Assembly (NCBI GenBank): GCA_030040915.1
Contig: JASHSI010000153.1
Coordinates: 1 to 32,999 of the forward strand
Direction of reading: 5' to 3'
DNA length: 32,999 bases
Origin: Thermoplasmata archaeon
GTDB lineage: Archaea > Thermoplasmatota > Thermoplasmata > Lutacidiplasmatales > UBA184
The translations under genes and the position numbers were made by a program. The notes under the pieces are model-generated. The model did not search any database and was not told the origin of the DNA. It was given only the letters and a program-made list of their open reading frames with translations. Below, in pieces: positions 1-7,853 of the stretch; within the stretch, counting starts at the first letter, position 1; the number at the start of each line of letters is the position of its first letter.

Positions 1-2
1 AC

Positions 3-1415
3 ACCTTCGGAGGGCACCCCTACGACCAGTGGTCGTTCAAGGTCTGGATCGACGCGCTGCAAGAGGGGGGGATCCGGGGGCTGTACGTCCAGCCGCAGTT
101 CGTGGGGGACGGGGTGATCCGCACGGTGCCCGTCCCCTGGTCGACGACAGGGTTCGCCTACGGGCCGCTCTGCGCGGTCCTCTTCGCGGGATTGGCCCGG
201 ATCGTCCCGCCGCTCGCGGGGTTCCCGAGCGCCGCCGCGCTGAACGGCTCGGTGGCGGTCCAGGCGGAGATCAAGTTCCTCCTCGGGTCGTTCACGGTCG
301 CGGCCGGCGGGGTCCTCTACCTCGCCATCCGCCGCGCGACCGGTCGGACGGGGTGGGGCGCGGTGGCGCTCGCCCTCTTCGTGCTGAACCCGGCCATCGT
401 CTTCGACAGCGTCGTCTGGGGGGAGACGGACTCCATCCTCTACCTCGTGTTCGTCCTGTTCGCCGTGGCGGCGGCGTACCGGCCCGAGTGGGCGATGGCC
501 CTGGCCGCGGTCGCGATGGCGTTCAAGGAGACCGGGCCGATCCTGCTGTTCCCGGCCGCCCTCCTCGTCCTGGCACCCGGGCTCCCGCTGCTGGCCCGGG
601 TCCGCCGGGTGACGATCGCGGTCGTGGTCCTCTTCCTCGCGACCCTCCCGGTCGTCTGGTCCGGCCTCCTCCCCTCGGTCGTCCTGACCCCCTACTCGAG
701 CCTGTTCGGGGTGTTCGTCGTCGGGAGCCATCTTTCGCAGCCGTTCGTCTCGCCGGAGACGTACACCGTCTGGACCCTGTTCACGGGCTTCGCCGGCGGG
801 AACGGACTGACACGACTCTTGTTGCCGTCGTCGAGGGTCCTCCTTGCGGGGATCTCGTTCTCCACGCTGGCGGTCGGCCTCTTCGCGCTCACGTGGGTCG
901 CCGCCCTGGCCCTCGCCCGACGCGCCGCGGCCACTCGGGACCTCACTTTCTGGTTCCTGACCACCGCCTTCGGGGCCGTCACGTTCACCGCGCTCCTCAC
1001 CGGGACCGGGTCGCGCTACTACACGCTCGCGCTCCCCGGGCTCGCCGGCGCCACCGTCCTCGCCTGGGACCGGTGGGTGGGCGGGCCGCGGTGGGCCGCG
1101 GTCGCGACGTACGTGGGGGTCTCCGCCATCTCCTTCTGGACGATGATCGGCCTCTTCACCGTCATCATGCGGACGGGGTATCTGACCATCCGGGGGCTCG
1201 GCGGCTCGTACAACCCCGTGAGCGGCTTCGTCTCCGAGTGGTACGCGAACAACTGGGTCATCACCCTCGGGTCGGCAGGGGCCGTGGCGCTCGTGCTCGG
1301 GACCGCGCTCCTTCTCCGCAAGACGGCCCGGGGCGCGACGGTCCCTCCGCCGGGCCGGGACGCGTCCGCGGCCCCCGCGGCGCTGGGGCCGGGAGGCCGG
1401 GGGGAGGAGGGGTGA
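3..1415 (+). CDS. Polytopic membrane protein, GT87/DUF2029-like (mannosyltransferase-type) glycosyltransferase, 5' truncated by the window edge
   Basis: The reading frame is open from base 3 (TFGGHPYDQWSFKVWIDALQEGG...) into the listed 437 aa ORF. It has many hydrophobic helices and the motifs 'VWGETDSILYLVFVLFAVAA' and 'AFKETGPILLFPAALL', resembling GT-C polyprenol-sugar-dependent transferases. Confidence 0.7.
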   Translation, partial: TFGGHPYDQWSFKVWIDALQEGGIRGLYVQPQFVGDGVIRTVPVPWSTTGFAYGPLCAVLFAGLARIVPPLAGFPSAAALNGSVAVQAEIKFLLGSFTVAAGGVLYLAIRRATGRTGWGAVALALFVLNPAIVFDSVVWGETDSILYLVFVLFAVAAAYRPEWAMALAAVAMAFKETGPILLFPAALLVLAPGLPLLARVRRVTIAVVVLFLATLPVVWSGLLPSVVLTPYSSLFGVFVVGSHLSQPFVSPETYTVWTLFTGFAGGNGLTRLLLPSSRVLLAGISFSTLAVGLFALTWVAALALARRAAATRDLTFWFLTTAFGAVTFTALLTGTGSRYYTLALPGLAGATVLAWDRWVGGPRWAAVATYVGVSAISFWTMIGLFTVIMRTGYLTIRGLGGSYNPVSGFVSEWYANNWVITLGSAGAVALVLGTALLLRKTARGATVPPPGRDASAAPAALGPGGRGEEG

Positions 1416-2224
1416 CGTCGACCGACCCCGCCCGGTCGCCGGCTCCCGATCTGCCGGGGGCGGCCCGGGGACTCCTGGGCGCCCTCGCCATGGAAGAGGC
1501 GACGACCGAGGAGGCCGGGCCGTACATCGCCTGGCATCGGGAGCGGATCCGCCGCACCGCCGAGCTCGTCCGGGCGTGCACCGCCGAGAGGGCCCGGATC
1601 CTCGACGTGGGGGCGGGTCCGCTGACCTCCGAGCTCGTCGGGCGGTTGAGACCCCGCGAGGTGCACGTCCTCGATCCGGCCGCCCGGTGGTCGGAGGAGG
1701 GGGCCGTCCCAGGGGCGCGATTCCACGTGGGGTCGCTCGCGGACCCGGAACTTCCGTTCGCTCCGGAGACGTTCGACGCCGTCCTCGCCGCCGAGGTGTT
1801 CGAGCATCTCACCGAATGCCCCCGCCACATCGTGCCGAGGATCGCCCGCATCGTCCGTCCGGGCGGGGTGCTGATCGTGACGACGCCGAACCAGGCCCGC
1901 TGGCTGAACCGGGTACGCCTGCTCCTCGGCGTCAACATCCAGGAGCTCCCGGAGAACCTCTTCCACAAGGGCTGGATGGGGTACGGGCACATCCGCGAGT
2001 TCACGATCGCCGAGTACCCCGGCGAGTTCGGCGTGTCGGGCCTGCGGGCCGAGCGGGTCGGCGGCTGGAGCCCCCACCCCATGCCCCGCGGGGACCTCGT
2101 CCGCCGGATCGTGGATCGGGTGGGTCCTCCCTCGCTCGACCAGGTCCTCTACGGCGTGTTCCGCAAGCCGGGTCCCCCCGATCGAGCGGCGGATGCTCCC
2201 GACGCCCCGGTCCGGGTCGGATAA
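1412..2224 (+). CDS. SAM-dependent class I methyltransferase
   Basis: GTG start overlaps the upstream TGA. Motif I 'ILDVGAGPLTSELV', 'FDAVLAAEVFEHL', 'IVRPGGVLIVTTPN'. Confidence 0.85.
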   Translation: MTSTDPARSPAPDLPGAARGLLGALAMEEATTEEAGPYIAWHRERIRRTAELVRACTAERARILDVGAGPLTSELVGRLRPREVHVLDPAARWSEEGAVPGARFHVGSLADPELPFAPETFDAVLAAEVFEHLTECPRHIVPRIARIVRPGGVLIVTTPNQARWLNRVRLLLGVNIQELPENLFHKGWMGYGHIREFTIAEYPGEFGVSGLRAERVGGWSPHPMPRGDLVRRIVDRVGPPSLDQVLYGVFRKPGPPDRAADAPDAPVRVG

Positions 2225-2291
2225 TCCGACGGTCCCGGACCGGCTCGGTGTCCGGGGCAGCGACGGCCGATCCACCCTCGGGGGGGACCCG

Positions 2292-3479
2292 CTACGGAGA
2301 GCCCGCCGCCGTCGCGGGGGGCTCCCCCGGCCGGGCAGCGCGATGGGGGCGTTCCGACCCGGCCCGGGGGATCGACTCGACCCAACGGCGAAGCCCGGGG
2401 TCCGACCCGGCCCGGGTGAACCGGCCAGCGACGGCACGGGCCCCGTCCGATAACCGGGTCCATTCGTCCCGGTCCGTCAGCAGGCGGCGGATCGCCTCGG
2501 CGTACCCGTCGAGGTCCCCGATGGGGAGTCGGCGGCCGTTCCGCCCCTCGACCACGACCTCCTCGGGGACTCCGACGTTGGCGACCGCCGGGACCCCGAA
2601 CGCCCCCGCCTCGATCACCGTCCAGGCGAGCCCCTCGATCGGGCTGTGGACCGTCACCACCTTCGCGAGCGCGAGGATCTCGTGCTTCTCCGACTCGGGG
2701 ACGTCCCGGCGGATCTCGACCGCGTCCCGGACGTCCGGGGCCTGGGACCGCTCCTCGAGCCGTCGGGCGTACGCCGGGTCCGAGGCGCGTCCCACGATCA
2801 GCAGTTCGACATCCGGCACGGAGCCGCGCAACCGGGCGAGGACCTCGATCGATTCGTGGACCCGCTTCAACGGGCGCAGATTGCCGATGCACACGATCCG
2901 GTTCCGGCGTCCGTCGAACGGTCGGAGGCCCGCCCCCGGGAACGGGATCGGTTCGCGGCGGGGATAGACGACGACCCGGGACGGATCCATCCCCTCGGCG
3001 ACCACCCAAGCTCGGGTCGCCTCCGAGGGGACGAACGCCCATCCGTCCCGGTAGATCCGCAGGAGCCCGGCCTGGACCGCCCCCGCGAGGCGGGCGAGCG
3101 GCTCTCGGTAGGTCTCCCGGAACAGCGGGCGGTTGTCCTGGAACCACATTCCCGCGTGGGGCCGGCGAGCGAGGATCGCGGCGCCGAACGGGAGCCGTGC
3201 CCCACCGACGAGGTCCTCGATCACGAGGTCGTACCGACGCGCCCCCCCGGTCAGGAAGTGACCCCAGACGGCGGGTGCGAGGAGCGGTAACGGCGCCACG
3301 CGCCGGACGAGGATCCCCTCGTAGCGCTCCTCCCTCGGAAGGGACGGGCGCGACGAGCACCAGAGCGTCACCTCGTGGCCCCAGCTCGCGATCTCCTGGG
3401 CGAGCAGCGTCAGGTGCTGGTCGCCGCCCGCGGACGTCGGGTTCCGCCCGTCGCGGGCGACCACCACGAGGACCTTCAT
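2292..3479 (-). CDS. Glycosyltransferase family 4 (group 1)
   Basis: Starts MKVLVVVARDGRNPTSAGGDQHLTLLAQEIASWGHEVTLW. 'IVCIGNLRPLKRVHESIEVLARL', 'HSPIEGLAWTVIEAGAFGVPAVA' is the GT4 donor-site signature. The start is uncertain: a GTG at 3557 lies about 25 nt past a TATA-like element at ~3579-3586. Confidence 0.85.
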   Translation of the reverse strand: MKVLVVVARDGRNPTSAGGDQHLTLLAQEIASWGHEVTLWCSSRPSLPREERYEGILVRRVAPLPLLAPAVWGHFLTGGARRYDLVIEDLVGGARLPFGAAILARRPHAGMWFQDNRPLFRETYREPLARLAGAVQAGLLRIYRDGWAFVPSEATRAWVVAEGMDPSRVVVYPRREPIPFPGAGLRPFDGRRNRIVCIGNLRPLKRVHESIEVLARLRGSVPDVELLIVGRASDPAYARRLEERSQAPDVRDAVEIRRDVPESEKHEILALAKVVTVHSPIEGLAWTVIEAGAFGVPAVANVGVPEEVVVEGRNGRRLPIGDLDGYAEAIRRLLTDRDEWTRLSDGARAVAGRFTRAGSDPGLRRWVESIPRAGSERPHRAARPGEPPATAAGSP

Positions 3480-3671
3480 CCGACGGGGTCCCGGGGCGGT
3501 CGGTCGTTCGGGGGCGTCCGGTGCGGCCGGTCCAGGGGGCCCGGCCGGGGGGTTCACGGGCCTCCGTATCTCGGTCTCGTATAATGGTCGGGGGCCCGGC
3601 GCGGAGGCGGGGACGATTGCCCGGGCCCGCCTCCGTTCCCCTTTTGCCCATGGCCGATTGCCCCCTCCCGA

Positions 3672-4052
3672 ATGCCGTCGCTCGGCACCTCCAAGGCGCA
3701 CTGGCCGGTCGTGGCCTGGATCCGGTTGAGGGTCCCGCCTCCGGCGGCGCCGGTGATGCTGACCGGCGGGCCCCCTCCACCCCCGGACCCGCCCCTCGAC
3801 ACGCTCAGCCCGAACCCGGTCCCGACCGACCCACGACGTCGGATCTACGCCTCGGAAGAGGACGTCGCGGACGGCGTCCTTCGTCTCGTGTGGGACTCCG
3901 ACGACCCGGAGTTCCTGGAAGCGGAGCTCCGCGCCCCGTTCTACGGCGGTCGCCTCCCGCCCGACCGGGTGCGGGAGTTCTGGAGGGAGGTGAAGGAACG
4001 TACCCGACCGCTCGGACCGCTCCCGGTCGACGGGGCGGACCCCGCCCCGTGA
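3672..4052 (+). CDS. Small hypothetical protein
   Basis: ORF with a protein-like C-terminal half (RRRIYASEEDVADGVLRLVWDSDDPEFLEAELRAPFYGGRLPPDRVREFWREVKERTRPLG), just upstream of the exonuclease gene. Start uncertain (3672 or 3756). Confidence 0.5.
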   Translation: MPSLGTSKAHWPVVAWIRLRVPPPAAPVMLTGGPPPPPDPPLDTLSPNPVPTDPRRRIYASEEDVADGVLRLVWDSDDPEFLEAELRAPFYGGRLPPDRVREFWREVKERTRPLGPLPVDGADPAP

Positions 4053-4072
4053 GGGGCCCGGAAACCCCCCCG

Positions 4073-4876
4073 ATGATCCGCTCCACCTTCCTCCATCTCC
4101 CGGGGATCGGCCCCGCCACCGAGACCGCGCTCTGGGCCCGCGGGGTCCTCGATTGGGAGGAGCTGAGGGCCCTCGCGACGACGGGGACCGCCCGCCCCGG
4201 GACCGCGACGCCCGGGCTCGCTCGGGAGCTCGAGGAGAGCGAAGCGTCGCTCCGCGCGGAGCGCGTCGACTGGTTCGCCCGACGACTTCCCGCGTCCGAG
4301 GCGTGGCGCCTCTACCCCGCCTTCCGGCGCCACGCGGCGTTCCTCGACATCGAGACGACCGGCCTCTCTCCGTACGAAGGGATCGTCACGGCGGTGACGA
4401 TCCACGGGGGCGGGGGAACGCGCACGTTCGTGGCGGACGACGACCTCGAAGAACTCCCGGCCTACCTGCAGCGCTTCGGCCTTCTCGTCACGTTCAACGG
4501 CTCGCGCTTCGACGTCCCGTTCCTTGAGTTCCGCTTCCCGGGCCTCGTCGTACCTCCCGCGCACATCGATCTCCGCTACCTGTTCTACCGGATCGGCTAC
4601 GCGGGGGGCCTGAAGCGGATCGAGCAGACGCTGGGGATCGGGGACCGCCAGGGGGTGGAGGGGATCCACGGGCTCGATGCGGTCCGCCTCTGGGAGGCCC
4701 ATCGGCGCGGGGACGCCGGAGCGCTCGACCGCCTCGTCCGGTACAACCGGGCCGACACCGTCAACCTCGAGCCGCTCCTCGAGTTCGCGGTCGCGGAGAT
4801 CACCCGGCGCCTCCTTCCGGAGCGCCGGCGGGAACGGGCGGGCCAGGGAACCCGGCCTCCCGCCCCCCCGGCCTGA
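4073..4876 (+). CDS. Helix-hairpin-helix plus RNase H-like (YprB/DEDD-type) 3'-5' exonuclease domain protein
   Basis: N-terminal 'LHLPGIGPATETALWARGVLDWEEL' (HhH), then 'FLDIETTGLSPYEGIVTAVTIHGG', 'LVTFNGSRFDVPFLEFRFP', 'YNRADTVNLEPLLEFAV' (DEDD-like acidic motifs). Confidence 0.85.
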   Translation: MIRSTFLHLPGIGPATETALWARGVLDWEELRALATTGTARPGTATPGLARELEESEASLRAERVDWFARRLPASEAWRLYPAFRRHAAFLDIETTGLSPYEGIVTAVTIHGGGGTRTFVADDDLEELPAYLQRFGLLVTFNGSRFDVPFLEFRFPGLVVPPAHIDLRYLFYRIGYAGGLKRIEQTLGIGDRQGVEGIHGLDAVRLWEAHRRGDAGALDRLVRYNRADTVNLEPLLEFAVAEITRRLLPERRRERAGQGTRPPAPPA

Positions 4877-4971
4877 CCGGCCCCGGTGGTCCTTCCCGGC
4901 CCGGGAGGCCGCCACGGCGGGCGCTGAAAAAGCACCCAAACGGTTTATTCCCCGCCCGGTGGACGGGGGCC

Positions 4972-6108
4972 ATGCCCATCCGTCTCGCCGTGCCGAGGGA
5001 GACCGCTCCCGGCGAGCGCCGGGTCGCGATCGTCCCCGAGGTGGCCCAGAAGCTCGGAAAACAGGGCTTCGAGATCGTTGTCGAGACCGGGGCGGGGGAG
5101 CGGGCCGGCTACCCCGATTCGGCCTACGAGGCCGTGGGAGTGCGAATCGCCCCGGACGCCTCCGCGCTGGTCGCCGCGTCCATCCTCGTCGGCGTTCAGC
5201 CGCCGGAGCCGGCGGCCCTCCGACGCTTCGCCGCCGGGACGACCACCATCTCCCTCCTCTACCCGTCCCGCCGCCCGGCGACCGTCCAGGCGCTCGCCTC
5301 GGGCCGCTTCCGGTCGTTCGCTCTCGAGCTCCTCCCGAGGATCTCCCGGGCCCAGAGCATGGACGTCCTCTCCTCGCAGGCGACGCTCGCCGGCTACGCC
5401 GCCGTCATCCTCGGCGCCGAGCTCACCCCCCGGATCTTCCCGATGCTGACGACCGCCGCCGGGACGATCCGGCCGGGAAACGTCCTCGTCCTCGGGGCCG
5501 GCGTCGCCGGCCTGATGGCGATCGCCACCGCCCGCCGGCTCGGGGCCGTCGTCGAAGGCTACGACGTCCGGCGGGCGGCGGGCGAGCAGGTCCGCAGCCT
5601 GGGGGCGAAGTTCCTCGAGCTCAGCATCAACGCGGAGGGGAGCGGGGGGTACGCCCGCGAGCTCACCGCGGAGGAGAAGGTCCAGGAGCAGGCGATGGTC
5701 GGGGAGGCGCTCGCCCGCTCGGACGTGGTGATCACGACCGCGAACGTGCCGGGGAAGAAGGCCCCGATCCTCGTCGCCAAGGAGGTCGTCGCCCGGATGA
5801 AGCCCGGCGCGGTGATCGTGGACCTCGCGGCCGAGTCGGGCGGGAACTGCGAGCTCACCCAGCCGGACCAGACGATCGTCTCGGGCGGGGTCACGATCGC
5901 CGGCCCGACGAACCTACCGAGCCGGGTCGCCTTCCACGCGAGCCAGATGTACGCCCGGAACGTCCAGGCGTTCCTGGGGATCCTCGTGAAGCCGGACGGG
6001 TCGTACGCCGAGGAGGCGACCGACGAGATCCTGCAGGCGACGATGGTGACGAAGGACGGGTCGATCGTGCACGGGCCGACCCGCGAGCTCCTCGGGGCGA
6101 AGGCATGA
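4972..6108 (+). CDS. pntAA: Proton-translocating NAD(P) transhydrogenase, alpha-1 subunit (soluble dI)
   Basis: PETAPGERRVAIVPEVAQKLGKQGFEIVVETGAG; alanine dehydrogenase/PNT-type Rossmann fold 'VLVLGAGVAGLMAIATARRLGAVVEGYDVR'; first of three consecutive pnt genes. Confidence 0.95.
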   Translation: MPIRLAVPRETAPGERRVAIVPEVAQKLGKQGFEIVVETGAGERAGYPDSAYEAVGVRIAPDASALVAASILVGVQPPEPAALRRFAAGTTTISLLYPSRRPATVQALASGRFRSFALELLPRISRAQSMDVLSSQATLAGYAAVILGAELTPRIFPMLTTAAGTIRPGNVLVLGAGVAGLMAIATARRLGAVVEGYDVRRAAGEQVRSLGAKFLELSINAEGSGGYARELTAEEKVQEQAMVGEALARSDVVITTANVPGKKAPILVAKEVVARMKPGAVIVDLAAESGGNCELTQPDQTIVSGGVTIAGPTNLPSRVAFHASQMYARNVQAFLGILVKPDGSYAEEATDEILQATMVTKDGSIVHGPTRELLGAKA

Positions 6109-6401
6109 TCGCCGAGGTCTGGGCGGCGCTGTACATCGTCCTCCTCGCGGCGTTCGTCGGCTACGAGGTGATCCGGAGGATCCCGGTCCTCCTCCACACG
6201 CCGCTCATGAGCGGTTCGAACTTCATCCACGGGATCGTCCTCATCGGGGCGATGGTGGCGCTCGGCTTCGCCACCACGGTGCCGGAGGAGGTCCTCGGCT
6301 TCCTCGCGGTGGTGATGGGCGCGATGAACGTCACCGGCGGCTACGTCGTCACCGACCGCATCCTCCAGATGTTCGACCGCTCGAAGTCGAAGGGGCCGTA
6401 G
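6105..6401 (+). CDS. pntAB: NAD(P) transhydrogenase, alpha-2 subunit (membrane)
   Basis: 98 aa; ATGA overlap with pntAA; 'HTPLMSGSNFIHGIVLIGAMVALGFATT...GAMNVTGGYVVTDRILQMF' is characteristic of the PntA C-terminal membrane subunit. Confidence 0.95.
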   Translation: MIAEVWAALYIVLLAAFVGYEVIRRIPVLLHTPLMSGSNFIHGIVLIGAMVALGFATTVPEEVLGFLAVVMGAMNVTGGYVVTDRILQMFDRSKSKGP

Positions 6402-7778
6402 ATGGTCGATCTCAACGACCCGATCTACGTCCTGACGATCCTGTTCTTCGTCCTCGCGCTCCAGCGGATGAGCGATCCGAAGACCGCCCGCTCGGGGATC
6501 GTCTACGCGGGGGGCGCGATGCTCGTCGCCGTCCTCGTCACGTTCCTGGTCCCGGGCCTCGGCAACCTCCTCTGGATCGTGATCGGGGCGCTGATCGGGG
6601 GCTTCCTCGGCTACTACTCGGCGAAGCGGGTCAAGATGACCGACATGCCCCAGATGGTGGCGATCTTCAACGGGATGGGCGGCGGGGCCGCCGCCGGGAT
6701 CGCCGCCGTCGAGCTCGTCGCCTACGCGGAGGCCCCGCAGTACCTCGGCCTCGCCCTCGCCGGGGCGCTCATCGGCGCGACCTCGTTCGCGGGGAGCGTC
6801 ATCGCCTTCCTGAAGCTCCAAGGGTGGATGACCCAGAAGCCGGTCACCTTCCCCGGTCAGCAGCCGCTGAACCTCGCCGTGCTCGCCGGGGCGGTGATCT
6901 TCGCCGGCGCGACGCTCTACCTCGCGACGAACGCCTGGCTCGCGGTGTTCTTCGCGCTCGCGCTCGCCTACGGGCTCCTCATGACGCTCCCGATCGGCGG
7001 GGCGGACATGCCGGTCGTCATCTCGATGTACAACGCCCTCACGGGCGTGGCGGTCGCGCTCGACGGGTTCGCCCTCATCGACTCCTCCGCGGGGGCGGCC
7101 GCGTACGCGATGATCATCGCGGGGACGCTCGTCGGCGCGGCCGGGTCGATCCTCACGATCGTCATGGCGCGGGCGATGAACCGGTCGATCGGGAACGTCC
7201 TCTTCGGCGCGTTCGGGGCGACGACCGAGACGGGCGCCCAGGTGAGCGGCACGATGCGCACGATCGAACCGGACGACGCGGCGGTGCTCCTTGCCTATGC
7301 CGCGCGGGTCGTGATCACCCCGGGCTACGGGCTCGCCGTGGCCCAGGCGCAGCACAAGGTCAAGGAGCTCATGGACGTCCTCGAGTCGAAGGGGGTCATC
7401 GTCCGGTTCGGAATCCATCCGGTCGCGGGCCGTATGCCCGGGCACATGAACGTGCTCCTCGCCGAGGCCGGCGTGCCCTACGACCACCTCCTCGACCGGG
7501 ACGAGGTGAACCCCGAGTTCGCCAGCACCGACGTGGTGCTCGTGATCGGCGCGAACGACGTGGTGAACCCGGCGGCCCGCCGCGCGGGAAGCCCGCTCCA
7601 GGGCATGCCGATCCTCGACGTCGACCAGGCGAAGAACGTGATCGTCCTCAAGCGCGGCCAGGGCAAGGGGTTCGCGGGGATCGAGAACGACCTCTTCTAC
7701 AAGGACAACGCGCGGATGCTCTACGGCGACGCCCAGGAGAGCGTTTCGAAGCTCGTCCAAGCCATCAAGAAGCTCTGA
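6402..7778 (+). CDS. pntB: NAD(P) transhydrogenase, beta subunit
   Basis: 458 aa; 'QMVAIFNGMGGGAAA', 'GADMPVVISMYNALTGVAVALDGF', 'VITPGYGLAVAQAQHKVKEL', 'HPVAGRMPGHMNVLLAEAGVPYD', 'LVIGANDVVNPAAR'. Confidence 0.97.
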   Translation: MVDLNDPIYVLTILFFVLALQRMSDPKTARSGIVYAGGAMLVAVLVTFLVPGLGNLLWIVIGALIGGFLGYYSAKRVKMTDMPQMVAIFNGMGGGAAAGIAAVELVAYAEAPQYLGLALAGALIGATSFAGSVIAFLKLQGWMTQKPVTFPGQQPLNLAVLAGAVIFAGATLYLATNAWLAVFFALALAYGLLMTLPIGGADMPVVISMYNALTGVAVALDGFALIDSSAGAAAYAMIIAGTLVGAAGSILTIVMARAMNRSIGNVLFGAFGATTETGAQVSGTMRTIEPDDAAVLLAYAARVVITPGYGLAVAQAQHKVKELMDVLESKGVIVRFGIHPVAGRMPGHMNVLLAEAGVPYDHLLDRDEVNPEFASTDVVLVIGANDVVNPAARRAGSPLQGMPILDVDQAKNVIVLKRGQGKGFAGIENDLFYKDNARMLYGDAQESVSKLVQAIKKL

Positions 7779-7853
7779 GCGGGGGCCGCGGGCCGAGCCA
7801 CGGAATCGCATACCCTTAGCTATTTGACCGACGGACGCGCACGGGCGCTCCAG

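Noticed and set aside
1019-2437. 472 aa minus-strand ORF opposite the methyltransferase
   Set aside because: Antisense to a clear SAM methyltransferase; no recognisable domain.
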